From Marinicella sediminis (GTDB taxonomy: Bacteria > Pseudomonadota > Gammaproteobacteria > Xanthomonadales > Marinicellaceae), in assembly GCF_002000055.1 (NCBI RefSeq), contig NZ_MVBD01000012.1, positions 54,651-118,650 of the forward strand: DNA of 64,000 bases, in the 5' to 3' direction. How positions within the stretch are numbered: position 1 is the first letter of the stretch; the number at the start of each line of letters is the position of its first letter. Of this stretch, positions 36,770-47,771 are shown piece by piece. The notes beneath the pieces were generated by a model. That model saw nothing but the letters and a program-made list of their open reading frames with translations. It searched no databases and had not been told where the DNA came from. The translations under genes were made by a program, and so were the position numbers.

Positions 36770-37215
36770 AACACCAATGACTTCATGGCATCGGAGACTT
36801 CTCCGTTCATGGCAGGAACCTGATGCCTGGTCTTTTGCAAAGCATCTTCATTCCAGATTTCAAACTTACCACCCAAACCCAGCATCACCACCCGCTTCTC
36901 CATCGAGGCAACCTGACGCAGGGTGATGGGTAACAAAATCCTCGACCCCTTGTCTGGCGTTACGTGAAAAGCACTACCAACCAGACGCCTTTGCAAGGCC
37001 CGATGCATGGGGTCAAATGTACTCAATGACATCACTGAATCCCGCACCTTCTCCCACTCATGTTCAGGATACAGCCACAGCGAATCATTCTCATAAGCAT
37101 TGTAGGTCAAAACCAAACGGTTTTCGCAGGCGTCACTGATCGGCTGACGATACATCGAAGGTATCGCCAGTCGGCCCTTAACGTCCAAATTTAATGCGAC
37201 TTCACCGTAAAACAC
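36766..37215 (-). CDS. mraZ: Transcriptional regulator MraZ
   Basis: 149 residues, first gene of the dcw cluster. Starts with GTG at 37215 (codes MFYGEVALNLDVKGRLAIPSMY). Two AbrB-like swapped-hairpin domains each carry the DxKGR-type motif (NLDVKGRLAIP and TPDKGSRILLPITLR). MraZ binds repeats in its own promoter and represses the dcw operon. No strong ribosome-binding site precedes the GTG; GTGGG stands at 9-13 bases upstream and is itself part of the presumed operator. Confidence 0.95.
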   Translation of the reverse strand: MFYGEVALNLDVKGRLAIPSMYRQPISDACENRLVLTYNAYENDSLWLYPEHEWEKVRDSVMSLSTFDPMHRALQRRLVGSAFHVTPDKGSRILLPITLRQVASMEKRVVMLGLGGKFEIWNEDALQKTRHQVPAMNGEVSDAMKSLVL

Positions 37216-37249
37216 TACAATTACCCACTAAAATACTACTTTACTCCAC
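37214..37249 (-). promoter_or_regulatory. Putative MraZ operator repeats
   Basis: On the minus strand four 5-mers recur at 10-11 base intervals: GTGGA (37245-37249), GTAGT (37235-37239), GTGGG (37224-37228) and GTAGT (37214-37218). E. coli MraZ binds TGGGN repeats spaced by 5 bases. Here the array runs downstream of the -10 into the GTG start codon, so bound MraZ could block both transcription and ribosome access. Confidence 0.6.
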
Positions 37250-37257
37250 AATATTGC

Positions 37258-37286
37258 ACTTTATGACTAATTGCATGACAAGTCAA
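37258..37286 (-). promoter_or_regulatory. dcw cluster promoter (Pmra)
   Basis: Minus-strand -35 TTGACT (37281-37286), exact 17-base spacer, -10 TAAAGT (37258-37263), about 43 bases before the mraZ GTG. This is the only clear promoter seen for the 15-kb dcw transcript. The rest of the 351-base gap 37216-37566 is AT-rich and shows no gene. Confidence 0.7.
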
Positions 37287-37566
37287 GACAGAAATCTAAA
37301 AATGTGAATAGAATCAATAACTTAACGAATATTTTACATTAATAATGCGCTGTAACTTATTGATTTATATAGAATGTCAATTCCCCATATGGTGCCGATG
37401 AAACAACACCAAACACCCTTGATTAATCCCCTGTTTGTGTCCTGAGGTATCCGGGTGGGATTCTGGCCCACAACCACATCCCACCACCGCGAATCAAAGC
37501 GATCATCTGGCCTCCCCGGAGCACTTGAGCTACAATAAATGGTTCATTTGTGTTGATGTGTGATGC

Positions 37567-39438
37567 ATGACTTTAATCCGACGACTGTTGTTGCCTCTGA
37601 TTCTCTTGCTGACAAGCTGCTGGGCCGCCCCCGCTTCCGGACAGGCGTTTGCCGAGGAATTTGAAGCCTGGAACCTCAGAATCAGCTCGGAACCACAAAA
37701 GGTACTGGACGAACTCATCAATCACCCGCTGTCAACCACGGATTTAACCTATCAGGCTCAGTACCACTTCTTGCTCAGCAGTGTCTATCTCAACCTGGTT
37801 TATCCAGGCAAAGCCCTGGAAGCCGCAGATCAAGGATTGGCCAGACTCAGTGCGCAAGAACCCGGCTGGCTTTATCATCGGCTGTTGTTGGTTAAGTCAC
37901 AAGCCATGGAACTCTCAGGACAAGCCGCTGAAGCCAGACCCATGGCCGCCCAAGCCCTTTCCTGGGCTGAAAACAATCAGGATGCAGGGCTGCTGATTGA
38001 TGCATTGATTGGTCTTGGTTATGTGGAAAATACCTTACGGCAATACACTTCGGCACTGAATCACTTCATGCGCGCTTATGAACTGGCACCTCAATACGAC
38101 GCGGTGATCACCCAGAGTGCGATTGCCGGCAGCATTGCACTGGTGTATGAATACCGCAAGGAATACGCCCTGGCCATTCCTTTTTTCGAAGAAGCTGTAG
38201 CGCATCACCGTTCCACCAGCAACCTGTTGGAATTATCCATTGCCCTGTATGGATTAGGCCGTGCCAACAAACACCTGGGTAACGACTCAACTGGCATCAG
38301 TCAACTTGAAGAATCACTGCACATTTCCAGGGCCATTGACGATGATCAGGGCGTGGCATATGCGCTCAAAGAATTGGCCCCGGTCTACCAATTGACTGAT
38401 AAACAAGACCAGGCCCGCAGCATGCTGAATGAGGCAGCCGACCTATTCACCAGAAGTCAGAACCGATACATGCTGTTTGATGTCCACAAGTCATTGGCGC
38501 AGCTGAATCTCAACATGAATGACGTGCGCTTGGCCAAAGATGCGTTGCTCAGCGCCAGGGTTCACCTGGATGAACAACGCATGCCCATTCAGGCCATTGC
38601 ACTGGCCGAACTTGAAGCGCAGTTATTGGCCAAAGAAGGTTTATACCGACAGGCGTTTGAACAACTGATCAAAACAGTCAGTCGTAAACAACAGTTATTG
38701 GCAGAACAGAGTACCCGTGAGCTGCACGAACTGAGAACCCGGCATGAATTGCAAAGCAAAGAACAGGAAAACCTTAAACTGGCAGAACAAAACGCCACAC
38801 AAAAGCTGGAAATCCTCAGTCAACAGCAGCGCAATCAAACGCTGAGCATTTCCGTGGGTGCCGCAGTGGTGATACTGATCTTGCTGAGCATTTTGATTTA
38901 CCTCACCAAAAAGCAACAACAGGCATTGACACAATTGGCCAACATCGATCAGTTAACCGGTTTACCCAACCGCAATCACATCCTGAAACTGGCCGCTGAC
39001 TGCCAACAACAACTGGAAGCTCAGCAACGATTGACTTTGTGTATGCTGGATTTGGACCATTTCAAAAGCATCAATGACCAGTTGGGCCATGATGTCGGCG
39101 ACCAGGTACTCAGCCAGGTAGGCGCAATCTGCAAAACACACATCACTTCACCGCATCAGGCTGGTCGTTTTGGTGGAGAAGAATTCTTGCTGGTATTCGT
39201 TGATTTGCCAGCAAGTGAGGTGGAACAAATCCTGAAGGCGCTGCAACAATCAGTGAAACAAGCAGGTCAGACAATCCTGCCAACCAATCATCAGCTGACC
39301 TTTTCTGCCGGCATCAGTCACTGCCATCCGGGTGATGACATCAAAAACTGCATCATCAGTGCTGATTTAACCATGTATCAGGCCAAGCAAGCTGGCCGGG
39401 ATCGCGTTTGCCAGGCAAAACCCGACCCCACCAACTGA
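37567..39438 (+). CDS. TPR-containing GGDEF diguanylate cyclase, lipoprotein-like
   Basis: 623 residues. The N-terminus MTLIRRLLLPLILLLTSCWAAP is a signal peptide with an LTSC lipobox, so it may be lipidated at Cys18. Residues about 30-390 hold tetratricopeptide repeats (periplasmic), then a coiled coil (LRTRHELQSKEQENLKLAEQ), a membrane helix at about 427-449 (VGAAVVILILLSILIYL) and a cytoplasmic GGDEF domain with active-site GGEEF near 536 and NIDQLTGLPNRN. It should make cyclic di-GMP in response to an envelope signal. No RxxD inhibitory site was clearly seen. It diverges from the dcw promoter and converges on icd. Confidence 0.92.
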   Translation: MTLIRRLLLPLILLLTSCWAAPASGQAFAEEFEAWNLRISSEPQKVLDELINHPLSTTDLTYQAQYHFLLSSVYLNLVYPGKALEAADQGLARLSAQEPGWLYHRLLLVKSQAMELSGQAAEARPMAAQALSWAENNQDAGLLIDALIGLGYVENTLRQYTSALNHFMRAYELAPQYDAVITQSAIAGSIALVYEYRKEYALAIPFFEEAVAHHRSTSNLLELSIALYGLGRANKHLGNDSTGISQLEESLHISRAIDDDQGVAYALKELAPVYQLTDKQDQARSMLNEAADLFTRSQNRYMLFDVHKSLAQLNLNMNDVRLAKDALLSARVHLDEQRMPIQAIALAELEAQLLAKEGLYRQAFEQLIKTVSRKQQLLAEQSTRELHELRTRHELQSKEQENLKLAEQNATQKLEILSQQQRNQTLSISVGAAVVILILLSILIYLTKKQQQALTQLANIDQLTGLPNRNHILKLAADCQQQLEAQQRLTLCMLDLDHFKSINDQLGHDVGDQVLSQVGAICKTHITSPHQAGRFGGEEFLLVFVDLPASEVEQILKALQQSVKQAGQTILPTNHQLTFSAGISHCHPGDDIKNCIISADLTMYQAKQAGRDRVCQAKPDPTN

Positions 39439-39451
39439 CTGCATTAAACCA

Positions 39452-41677
39452 TCAGGCCAGACCCGCAATGATGTCATTGAAAGTTTGACTGGGACGCATC
39501 GCTGAAGATGCCAGGGCATTGTCGGGCATGTAGTAACCACCGATATTGACAGCCGCCCCCTGTGCATCAAGCAATTCCTGCAAGATGATGTCCTGCTGTG
39601 CCTCAAGCGCCGCTGCCACTGTGGAGAATTTGGCTTTCAGCCCTGCATCATCATCCTGAGCAGCCAATGCCTGAGCCCAGTATTTGGTCAGATAAAACTG
39701 AGAGCCACGGTTATCCAGTTCATTGACCTTTCTTGAAGGCGAACGGTTTTCACTGAGGTATAACTCATTGGCCTGATCAAGGGCTTTGGCCATCACCCTG
39801 GCCTGCGCGTTGTTGGTTTTTTCAGCCAGGTCTTCCAGTGACACCGCCAAAGCAAGAAACTCACCCAGCGAATCCCAGCGCAAATGCCCCTCCTCGACAA
39901 ACTGCTGAACATGCTTGGGAGCCGACCCACCGGCGCCTGTCTCAAACAACCCGCCACCAGCCAGCAGTGGCACAATAGATAACATCTTGGCACTGGTACC
40001 CAATTCCAGAATCGGAAATAAATCTGTCAGGTAATCACGCAATACGTTGCCTGTTACTGATATGGTGTCCAAGCCCGCACTGACCCGCTCACAGGTATAT
40101 CGCATGGCTTTGCGTGGGTTCATGATTTTAATTTCCAGACCTTCTGTGTCGTGGTCCTGCAAATATGTATTGACTTTCTCAATCAAATTACGGTCATGAG
40201 CCCGCTCTTCATCCAACCAGAATATCGCAGCAGAACCGGTATTGCGGGCCCTGGTCACAGCCAGTTTCACCCAATCTCTGATAGGCAGATCTTTGGTTTG
40301 GCAGGCCCTCCAAATGTCGCCAGCACTCACATCGTGTTGCATCAATATTTCACCGCTCGAATTAACCACCCGCATCATGCCAGCAGCAGCCACCTCAAAG
40401 GTTTTGTCATGCGAGCCATATTCTTCGGCTTTTTGCGCCATCAACCCCACATTACAGACATTACCCATGGTGGTGACATCAAAAGCACCATGCTCTTGAC
40501 AGTATGCAATGATTTCCTGATAAATGCCCGCATAACTCCGATCCGGAATGACCGCCAGGGTATCCTGCAAGCGGCCGTCTGCATTCCACATCTGACCTGA
40601 AGACTTAATGGCAGCTGGCATGGAAGCATCAATAATGACATTATTCGGCACGTGTAAATTGGTGATTCCTTTATCAGAATCAACCATGGCCAGTGCCGGT
40701 TGTTGTGCATAGCATGCTGCGATGTCTGCTTCAATTTTAGCCTTTTTGGCAGCAGGCAAATCAGCTATTTTGTTATATACATTCCCAATACCGTTATCAA
40801 CTTCAACACCCAATTCTGCAAACAGTTCAGCGTGCCTGGCAAACACATCCGCATAATAAACTTCCACGGCATGGCCGAACATGATCGGGTCAGATACTTT
40901 CATCATGGTGGCTTTCAGGTGCAATGACCACAACAGGTCATCTTTTTTGGCTTGTTTCACAGAGCGTTCAAAAAAGGCCCGCAATGCGGTTTTACTCATG
41001 CACGATGAATCCATGACTTCAGCTGCCTGCAAGGCAATGCCTGACTTCATCACAGTTATCTGACCATCGGCATCCACGTGCTCGATGCGAACTTCATCGG
41101 CCTGGGGCATCACATAGGATTGCTCACTGCCATAAAAATCATCACCATCCATGTGGGCCACACGGGTTTTCGAGTCTTTGGCAAAGTCACCCAAACGGTG
41201 TGGGTTTTTCTGTGCATAGCGCTTCACCGCAGCCGCAACACGGCGGTCAGAATTACCCTCCCTCAACACAGGGTTCACGGCACTGCCCAAAACGGTGGCA
41301 TATTTATCCTGAATGTCCTGCTCAGCGTCATTCTGCGGCTCTTCAGGGTAGTCTGGAATCGCGTAACCATGATCCTGTAATTCTTTGATGGCAGCATTCA
41401 GCTGAGGAATGGACGCTGAAATATTAGGCAGTTTGATGATATTGGCTTCCGGGGTTTTGGCCAAGGCCCCCAGTTCACTCAGGGCATCACCGACCTGCTG
41501 ATCAACCGGCAGTTGATCGGCAAATTGAGCCAGAATGCGACTGGCCAGTGAAATGTCTTTGGTTTCCACTTCGACACCGGCATTGGCGGCAAAGTGGTTA
41601 ACCACAGGTAAAAAAGCATGGGTGGCCAGGGCCGGTGCTTCATCGGTGATGGTGTAGATAAGTGTATGTTTTGTCAT
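39452..41677 (-). CDS. icd: Monomeric NADP isocitrate dehydrogenase
   Basis: 741 residues, the typical size of the monomeric IDH-II family (unrelated in length to the 420-residue dimeric enzyme). Converts isocitrate to 2-oxoglutarate with NADP in the TCA cycle. Seen are the N-terminal [24 protein letters not shown] start ([20 protein letters not shown]), the isocitrate-binding [15 protein letters not shown] region, [15 protein letters not shown] and the NADP part [18 protein letters not shown]. Monocistronic, with an extended -10 promoter upstream. Some bacteria carry both types; only this one is here. Confidence 0.97.
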   Translation of the reverse strand: MTKHTLIYTITDEAPALATHAFLPVVNHFAANAGVEVETKDISLASRILAQFADQLPVDQQVGDALSELGALAKTPEANIIKLPNISASIPQLNAAIKELQDHGYAIPDYPEEPQNDAEQDIQDKYATVLGSAVNPVLREGNSDRRVAAAVKRYAQKNPHRLGDFAKDSKTRVAHMDGDDFYGSEQSYVMPQADEVRIEHVDADGQITVMKSGIALQAAEVMDSSCMSKTALRAFFERSVKQAKKDDLLWSLHLKATMMKVSDPIMFGHAVEVYYADVFARHAELFAELGVEVDNGIGNVYNKIADLPAAKKAKIEADIAACYAQQPALAMVDSDKGITNLHVPNNVIIDASMPAAIKSSGQMWNADGRLQDTLAVIPDRSYAGIYQEIIAYCQEHGAFDVTTMGNVCNVGLMAQKAEEYGSHDKTFEVAAAGMMRVVNSSGEILMQHDVSAGDIWRACQTKDLPIRDWVKLAVTRARNTGSAAIFWLDEERAHDRNLIEKVNTYLQDHDTEGLEIKIMNPRKAMRYTCERVSAGLDTISVTGNVLRDYLTDLFPILELGTSAKMLSIVPLLAGGGLFETGAGGSAPKHVQQFVEEGHLRWDSLGEFLALAVSLEDLAEKTNNAQARVMAKALDQANELYLSENRSPSRKVNELDNRGSQFYLTKYWAQALAAQDDDAGLKAKFSTVAAALEAQQDIILQELLDAQGAAVNIGGYYMPDNALASSAMRPSQTFNDIIAGLA

Positions 41678-41700
41678 GTCCGCTCCAGTTAGTCAGGCCC

Positions 41701-41718
41701 TGGTCTGAATCCAGACCA
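41701..41718 (-). other. Hairpin in the icd leader
   Basis: TGGTCTG / CAGACCA inverted repeat with a 4-base loop in the untranslated leader between the icd -10 and ATG. Possible mRNA stability element. Confidence 0.4.
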
Positions 41719-41741
41719 CCGGACCATAAAATCAGGCGCGA

Positions 41742-41750
41742 ATTATAGCA
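41742..41750 (-). promoter_or_regulatory. Extended -10 promoter of icd
   Basis: TGCTATAAT on the minus strand is a perfect extended -10 box; no matching -35. The transcript would start near 41735, leaving a leader of about 58 bases. Confidence 0.65.
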
Positions 41751-41813
41751 AAAAATAGCCCTCGGCTGTAACCTCATAAACCAATTGCCGGACACTTCCT
41801 TTGTAGAACACAC

Positions 41814-41848
41814 AAAAAGCAGTCGCCAGCAAGGTCACGACTGCTTTT
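41814..41848 (-). terminator. Intrinsic terminator after the metalloprotease-like gene
   Basis: Inverted repeat AAAAGCAGTCG / CGACTGCTTTTT with a 12-base loop, 34 bases past the stop at 41882, ending in a T-run. A/T tracts on both sides could also stop transcription from the other direction. Confidence 0.85.
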
Positions 41849-41881
41849 CAATTCATCTACTCATGATGAAATGAGACCTGC

Positions 41882-43237
41882 TCAGTTGAAGCCATCTGCA
41901 AATATCAGGTCACTTCCGGTGATCCTGACTTCAAAGCCATCTGTGGTTTCAGAGAGCACTTCAACAGTGTATCCATCAATTGGATCATTGAATGTTTCTC
42001 CCACTTTCCACATCACCCCTTCATTATCAGAAAAGTCTGCCGGAGGAACATCCTGATCGATCACCCAGGGTGGTTCACTGCGACCAGAAACCACGTGATG
42101 AATAATGACTGCCTCACCTGCCAGATTGCTTTCGTAATTACCCACCTGTTTTCTGACTTCAACCATGTAATGACTGCCATCTGCCAATGGCAATCTGGCA
42201 AAACGATGATTGATCGTGGCAGCCAACGCTGTTTGATCGATGACAATGACCGTGTCGGTCAGGGCATCAGCGATGAAGCCATCTCCATCATTGACCCAAC
42301 CCAGCCGATACTTGTACTGCATGTTAATGTGCTTACCCAGACGACCATATACCGGGTCATCGACCGCCCTGCCTGTGGCAGAGCTCATCACATCCCAGGG
42401 GCTGTCATATGGATTTCCATCGCCATCTGAGTTATTGGCATGCGGCAAACCAAAACCATGACCCATCTCATGGGCAATCACCCCTTCATTGGCAAATGAC
42501 CAGGGTGGGTTCCAAGTGACCCGCCATGACCGGAACAGCCCATCCAGCGTTGCTCCAAGACCGCCACCCCAGGCACAACAATCCAGCAATTCATTGAACA
42601 TCATATTGATCCCGACAAAGCCCGACGAAAAATCAACAAACGGGTCGGCGGCATCGGTACAATCGTCAAACAGCGAATTCAGATTGGCATCAGTGCCTGA
42701 GCCCGGTGTGGGCACATAAAAAGTGTGCGTCCCCGGCAAGTCAACCCAATCCACTGCCAGCGAACCCACGACATTGATGTTTTCATATGACACCTCGCGC
42801 CAGTAATGATCAAGACCGGCGGGTAAATTGGCATACATGTTCTGGAAGAATGAGAAGTTTTCAGGCTCAGCGGGCACATCGTTGAACTTACATAATATGG
42901 AAACCCATGGTTGAGCACCGGTTATGCCACCACGTTGAGCACCTTCAAGCAGCTCAATTGACTGGGTCCAGCGACCTGATTCACCGGGTTGGTCTTTGAA
43001 TTGTACCCGGACCCGTTTACCCGACCATAAATGCACCGGATTCTGAGCCATGAACTCATCACTGAACAACAACCTGTGATTACCCTCAGGGTTAACCAGA
43101 TAATACCTCATGTGAATATCACTTCCGGATTCAAAAGTCTCACCATACTCCACCACCAGAACGCCGTCCTCTGCAAGTGCAGACTTAATGTGCAGAACCG
43201 AAAAACCACAAACCACCAACCACAGTAATAACTTCAT
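41882..43237 (-). CDS. Secreted zinc metalloprotease-like protein with LIFADGFN tail
   Basis: 451 residues from the ATG at 43237, which has GAGAAGAG just upstream; the frame opens at a TTG four codons earlier. Signal peptide MKLLLWLVVCGFSVLHIKSALA. A zincin motif HEMGHGFGLPHANN (HExxHxxGxxH) near residue 258 and a Met-turn-like SPWDVMSSA about 20 residues later indicate an M11/M66-like metzincin fold. Several Cys (LCKFND, DDCTDA, ELLDCCAWGG) may form disulfides. The C-terminus is SDLIFADGFN, matching the tail of the beta-helix protein at 16.0 kb. Likely a T2SS-exported protease; substrate unknown. Confidence 0.88.
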   Translation of the reverse strand: MKLLLWLVVCGFSVLHIKSALAEDGVLVVEYGETFESGSDIHMRYYLVNPEGNHRLLFSDEFMAQNPVHLWSGKRVRVQFKDQPGESGRWTQSIELLEGAQRGGITGAQPWVSILCKFNDVPAEPENFSFFQNMYANLPAGLDHYWREVSYENINVVGSLAVDWVDLPGTHTFYVPTPGSGTDANLNSLFDDCTDAADPFVDFSSGFVGINMMFNELLDCCAWGGGLGATLDGLFRSWRVTWNPPWSFANEGVIAHEMGHGFGLPHANNSDGDGNPYDSPWDVMSSATGRAVDDPVYGRLGKHINMQYKYRLGWVNDGDGFIADALTDTVIVIDQTALAATINHRFARLPLADGSHYMVEVRKQVGNYESNLAGEAVIIHHVVSGRSEPPWVIDQDVPPADFSDNEGVMWKVGETFNDPIDGYTVEVLSETTDGFEVRITGSDLIFADGFN

Positions 43238-43308
43238 CTCTTCTCTCAATACAGCTAATCATTCACAGAATAAAGCAAATGCTGGCATCATGAAACCACA
43301 CAGTTGAT

Positions 43309-44103
43309 TTATGTGATGGCGCTAACGCTTTTAAGCTCGTTCAACAACTCCCTCAAGGCCGATTCCCAGAAATCCCTTAACTGGAGCGCACCAGTTGACA
43401 AATTTTGTTGCTCATCCAGATACGCGGATTTACTGTGCTCCAGTTGTATGGCATGGACATTGGATTCAGGCTGGCCGTAATGACGGGTGATGTACCCCCC
43501 CTTGAACCGGCCATTTACCACGTATGAAAACACGCCCTGATGAGCCAGTCGCTGACCCAGCAACTGGCTCAATTGACCGGCACAACTCTTGCCGTCATTT
43601 GTTCCCACATTAATGTCTGGCAACCTGCCGGAAAAAAACCTTGGCACCCGGGCATTGATGCTGTGCGCATCTATCAACAAACAACAACCAAAATCCGCCA
43701 CCGCCAGATCAACCAATGCCTTTAACTGAACATGATATGGACGCCAATACAATTCGGTTCGGCGTTCAATTTCCTCTGCACCAGGTTGCTGACCAGGTTG
43801 ATACAACGGATTGAAATCAAAATCACTGGTTGGACATAATTCAGTTTCGGGCTGATTCTGGTAAAGTGGCTGACCACTGGCCGGGCGATTAAGGTCGATC
43901 ACATGACGTGCGTAGTTGGCTTTGATCCTTGAACAGGAAATGCCTTCAAAGTCAAAAATCCGACCAATATGCAAATCTCGATCAGTCGACTGAGTCACTG
44001 CCGGATTCATCACCGCCCTGATGTCATCAGGAATCAGTGCGCCATCATGTGGCACACTGACCACCAGCGGTGATGACTGTTGTCTCAGCTCAAAGACGGA
44101 CAT
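43309..44103 (-). CDS. hutG: N-formylglutamate deformylase
   Basis: 264 residues of the N-formylglutamate amidohydrolase family. It releases formate and glutamate from N-formylglutamate, the last step of the five-step histidine route. Segments LVVSVPHDGALIPDDI, DRDLHIGRIFDFEGIS, LIDAHSINARVPRFF, and HAIQLEHSKSAYLDE fit the family metal site. Overlaps hutH by 19 bases. Its presence implies that formiminoglutamate deiminase (HutF) is encoded elsewhere. Confidence 0.93.
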   Translation of the reverse strand: MSVFELRQQSSPLVVSVPHDGALIPDDIRAVMNPAVTQSTDRDLHIGRIFDFEGISCSRIKANYARHVIDLNRPASGQPLYQNQPETELCPTSDFDFNPLYQPGQQPGAEEIERRTELYWRPYHVQLKALVDLAVADFGCCLLIDAHSINARVPRFFSGRLPDINVGTNDGKSCAGQLSQLLGQRLAHQGVFSYVVNGRFKGGYITRHYGQPESNVHAIQLEHSKSAYLDEQQNLSTGALQLRDFWESALRELLNELKSVSAIT

Positions 44104-45611
44104 AACTCAACCAGGTAATCATTCAATTCGCCACTGAGTACCAATTGCTGCATGTGATTGATGTCAGGTGACAACAGCCGGTCTTTGTCCAGAAAGGGCA
44201 CTGATTCACGGATCTTTTCATACACCGCGTACAATGCTTTTGAGGTTTTGAGCCCTTCATGAAAATCGATGCTTTGACAAGCCGCCATCAATTCAATACC
44301 AATCACTGCCGCAGCATTTTCAGACAGGTCAGACAGTTTTCTGGCTGCAAAGGTAGCCATACTGACATGATCTTCCTGATTGGCAGAAGTTGGGATGGTA
44401 TCAACACTGGCTGGGTGAGCCAGGGTTTTGTTTTCTGAAGCCAAAGCTGCGGCTGTCACATGGGCAATCATGAATCCTGAGTTGACGCCTGAATCAGGCA
44501 CCAGAAAAGCGGGCAAACGACTCAGCGCCGGATCGATGAGCATCGCCAGTCGGCGTTCCGACATGTTCACCATGTCAGTCACCGCAATGCCCAGAAAATC
44601 AGCCACCAATGCCACTGGCTCTGCGTGAAAGTTTCCACCTGAAAGCACATCACCTTCGGTTGCAAATACCAACGGATTATCCGTGGCTGCATTGGCCTCA
44701 ATCAGCAGTTTTCCAGCCACATGCCGGTACGTATCCAACACTGCTCCCATCACCTGCGGCTGACAGCGCAGACAATAGGGGTCTTGTACCCGGTCACAAT
44801 CCTCATGAGAAACCACAATTTCACTGTCTTTGAGCAATGCCCTGATGGCTCGGGCCACTTGAATCTGTCCTTCCTGCCCTCTGGCCTGATGAATGCGCTC
44901 ATCAAAAGGCGCCAAAGACCCTTTGGCCGCATCGATGGACAACGCACCCGCGATGATTGCAGCGGTGAAACAGTTCTCAGCCAGGAACAGTCCTTTCAAG
45001 GCCAGTCCGGTCGACACCTGTGTGCCATTGAGCAACGCCAGGCCTTCTTTGGGACCCAGTTTTATGGGCTTCAAACCAGCTTGCTGCAAAGCCTGATCTG
45101 CACCAATGGTTTGCCCTTGATAGCGCACCTCGCCCAAGCCAATCATGGCCGCGGTCAAATGGGCCAATGGCGCCAGGTCACCTGATGCACCCACTGAACC
45201 TTTACACGGAATCAATGGATAAATTTCCAGGTTGATCATGTCCAGCAACAACTGCAGGGTATTGGGATGTATGCCTGAAAATCCCTGCGCTAAGCTGACG
45301 GCTTTGAGCGTCATGATCAGTCTCGTGGTGCGCTCATCAATCGGCTCACCAACTCCGGTGGCATGAGAAATAACCAGGTTGCGTTGCAAGGTATCCAGTT
45401 CTTCTTTGGCGATTTTCACATTGGCCAACAAGCCAAATCCAGTATTGACTCCATAAACTGTCTCATCGGAGGAGGCCACATCCTCAATGGTCTTTCTGGA
45501 ATGAATCACCCCTTGCATCATGTGATCATCCACACTGATGTGCATGGCAGATTCCCAAATCGCTCGCAGATCACACAAGGTAAAACCCTGACTGGTGATG
45601 ACAAAACTCAT
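44085..45611 (-). CDS. hutH: Histidine ammonia-lyase
   Basis: 508 residues. Removes ammonia from L-histidine to give urocanate. The self-formed MIO cofactor triad Ala-Ser-Gly lies in [13 protein letters not shown] near residue 143. YGVNTGFG, and [14 protein letters not shown] are also conserved. Overlaps hutU by 4 bp at its start and hutG at its end. Confidence 0.97.
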   Translation of the reverse strand: MSFVITSQGFTLCDLRAIWESAMHISVDDHMMQGVIHSRKTIEDVASSDETVYGVNTGFGLLANVKIAKEELDTLQRNLVISHATGVGEPIDERTTRLIMTLKAVSLAQGFSGIHPNTLQLLLDMINLEIYPLIPCKGSVGASGDLAPLAHLTAAMIGLGEVRYQGQTIGADQALQQAGLKPIKLGPKEGLALLNGTQVSTGLALKGLFLAENCFTAAIIAGALSIDAAKGSLAPFDERIHQARGQEGQIQVARAIRALLKDSEIVVSHEDCDRVQDPYCLRCQPQVMGAVLDTYRHVAGKLLIEANAATDNPLVFATEGDVLSGGNFHAEPVALVADFLGIAVTDMVNMSERRLAMLIDPALSRLPAFLVPDSGVNSGFMIAHVTAAALASENKTLAHPASVDTIPTSANQEDHVSMATFAARKLSDLSENAAAVIGIELMAACQSIDFHEGLKTSKALYAVYEKIRESVPFLDKDRLLSPDINHMQQLVLSGELNDYLVELCPSLS

Positions 45612-47290
45612 GACGACTCTCCCAGACAGCCAGCCACCATTGGCAGATTCAAGCCATGGTCACGGGCACATTGTTGCGCCAATTCATAACCGGCATCGGC
45701 ATGTCGCATCACCCCGGTGGCCGGGTCATTCCACAGCACCCTTTCAATGCGCTGGTCAGCTTCAGCGGTGCCATCACAACAGATCACCACCCCTGAATGC
45801 TGAGAATAACCCATACCAACACCGCCGCCGTGATGCAGGGATACCCAGGTGGCTCCGCTGGCGGTATTCAGCAAGGCGTTCAGCAAGGGCCAGTCTGACA
45901 CCGCATCCGAGCCATCAGCCATGCTTTCTGTTTCCCGGTTTGGCGATGCCACTGATCCCGAATCCAGGTGATCACGACCAATCACAACAGGCGCTTTAAG
46001 TTCACCATTCCTGACCATCTCATTGAATGCCAGTCCCAAACGGTGACGTTGACCCAGTCCCACCCAACAAATTCTGGCAGGCAATCCCTGAAACTGAATA
46101 CGTTCACGGGCCATGTCCAGCCAATTGTGTAAGTGCGGATCATCCGGAATCAAAGCTTTGACCTTGGCATCGGTTTTGTAAATGTCTTCAGGATCACCCG
46201 ATAACGCAGCCCAGCGAAATGGCCCAACTCCCCGGCAAAATAACGGCCTGACATATGCCGGCACAAAACCAGGGAAATCAAATGCCCGCTCCACGCCAAC
46301 ATTGAATGCTTCCTGTCTGATGTTATTCCCATAGTCGACTGTGGGTATTCCCAAGGCGTGAAAATTCAGCATGGCCCGGACCTGAACGGCCATCGATTTT
46401 CGCGCCGCAGTGGCCACACGCTGCGGATCTGACTTGGCCAGATCGCGCCATTGATCAACACCCCAGCCTTGTGGCAGATAACCATTTACAGGATCGTGAG
46501 CTGATGTCTGATCTGTCACCAAGTCAGGCCGGATCCCTTGCCCGTACATATCAGCAAATATATCTGCAGCATTGCCCAATAAGCCTACTGAAACGGGCTT
46601 GCCTGCTTCGTGGGCTGTATGCAACATGGCCAGGGCTTCTTCAATGCTGTGGGCCTTCTGATCCAGGTAACCGGTTTTCAATCTGAAATCTATTCTGGTT
46701 TCATCACATTCTACGGCGATCATGCTGTAACCGGCCATGGTCGCTGCCAGGGGCTGGGCACCACCCATGCCGCCCAAACCACCAGTCAGTATCCATTTTC
46801 CCGCGGTATCCCCGCCGAAATGTTGCCGACCAGCCTCAACAAAGGTTTCATACGTTCCCTGAACGATGCCCTGTGAGCCAATGTAAATCCATGATCCGGC
46901 TGTCATCTGTCCGTACATCATCAATCCTTTGCGGTCCAATTCATTAAAATGATCCCAATTAGCCCAATGCGGCACAAGGTTAGAATTGGCGATCAAGACC
47001 CGGGGGGCATCGGCATGGGTGCGAAACACGCCCACCGGTTTACCAGACTGTACCAGAAGGGTTTCATCATCATTCAGGCTTTTCAGTGCCGATACAATGG
47101 CCGCATAACAAGCCGGATTTCTGGCTGCTTTACCAATTCCACCATAGACCACCAGGTCTTCAGGGCGTTCTGCCACTTCTGGATCAAGGTTATTCATCAG
47201 CATGCGCAAGGGCGCTTCGGTGAGCCAGGATTTGGCATTCAGTATGGTCCCTCTGGGGGCCTTTATGGTTTCTTTCATCATGTCAGTCAA
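45608..47290 (-). CDS. hutU: Urocanate hydratase
   Basis: 560 residues. NAD-dependent urocanase converting urocanate to imidazolonepropionate. N-terminal [29 protein letters not shown], the NAD loop [21 protein letters not shown] and the C-terminal [13 protein letters not shown] are present. First structural gene after the MarR regulator, overlapping it by 4 bp. No hutI is found next to it. Confidence 0.97.
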   Translation of the reverse strand: MTDMMKETIKAPRGTILNAKSWLTEAPLRMLMNNLDPEVAERPEDLVVYGGIGKAARNPACYAAIVSALKSLNDDETLLVQSGKPVGVFRTHADAPRVLIANSNLVPHWANWDHFNELDRKGLMMYGQMTAGSWIYIGSQGIVQGTYETFVEAGRQHFGGDTAGKWILTGGLGGMGGAQPLAATMAGYSMIAVECDETRIDFRLKTGYLDQKAHSIEEALAMLHTAHEAGKPVSVGLLGNAADIFADMYGQGIRPDLVTDQTSAHDPVNGYLPQGWGVDQWRDLAKSDPQRVATAARKSMAVQVRAMLNFHALGIPTVDYGNNIRQEAFNVGVERAFDFPGFVPAYVRPLFCRGVGPFRWAALSGDPEDIYKTDAKVKALIPDDPHLHNWLDMARERIQFQGLPARICWVGLGQRHRLGLAFNEMVRNGELKAPVVIGRDHLDSGSVASPNRETESMADGSDAVSDWPLLNALLNTASGATWVSLHHGGGVGMGYSQHSGVVICCDGTAEADQRIERVLWNDPATGVMRHADAGYELAQQCARDHGLNLPMVAGCLGESS

Positions 47291-47766
47291 TACTCGTTAT
47301 GTTCGTTATATCGGGTGTATAAATCTTTTTGCTGCAGTTGTTCAATGGCCGCCATCAGAACGGACTGGATATCAGCACCGACTTCTTCAGACAATTGCTG
47401 ATAAATCTGTTCCATGGGGTTTTGTTTCAAAATACCGGCCTGTTGCCGGCCAAGATCGGTCAATTGATAAAGCGTTCTGCGTTTGTCATGTGGATCTTTT
47501 GAATGGGTGATTATCTTCAACTCCAACAACCTGGGAATTTTTTGCTTAATCAGCTGATGTGACTGATTCAGACATTTGGCCAGATCCACCAATGAAGCCT
47601 GATGCAAATACCCCAGGACATGCACCAGAGAACAGGATTTTACCGGCACCTGAATACCCATCGCCTTGTATACCGGCTTGATCTGCTGACTGATTAACTG
47701 TCCCAGATCATCGGCATATTTACCAACAAAAGACCTTTGAGGTGGTTGCTGAGGTGAACGGCTCAT
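47287..47766 (-). CDS. MarR-family regulator heading the hut operon
   Basis: 159 residues with a winged helix-turn-helix: [60 protein letters not shown], where [13 protein letters not shown] is the wing typical of MarR. Helices at both ends would dimerise. It overlaps hutU by 4 bp, so it is the first gene of hutUHG and most likely the histidine-pathway repressor, replacing the usual GntR-type HutC. A 28-base palindrome directly upstream is its probable operator; urocanate is the obvious candidate inducer by analogy with HutC. Confidence 0.85.
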   Translation of the reverse strand: MSRSPQQPPQRSFVGKYADDLGQLISQQIKPVYKAMGIQVPVKSCSLVHVLGYLHQASLVDLAKCLNQSHQLIKQKIPRLLELKIITHSKDPHDKRRTLYQLTDLGRQQAGILKQNPMEQIYQQLSEEVGADIQSVLMAAIEQLQQKDLYTRYNEHNEY

Positions 47767-47771
47767 GTTTT

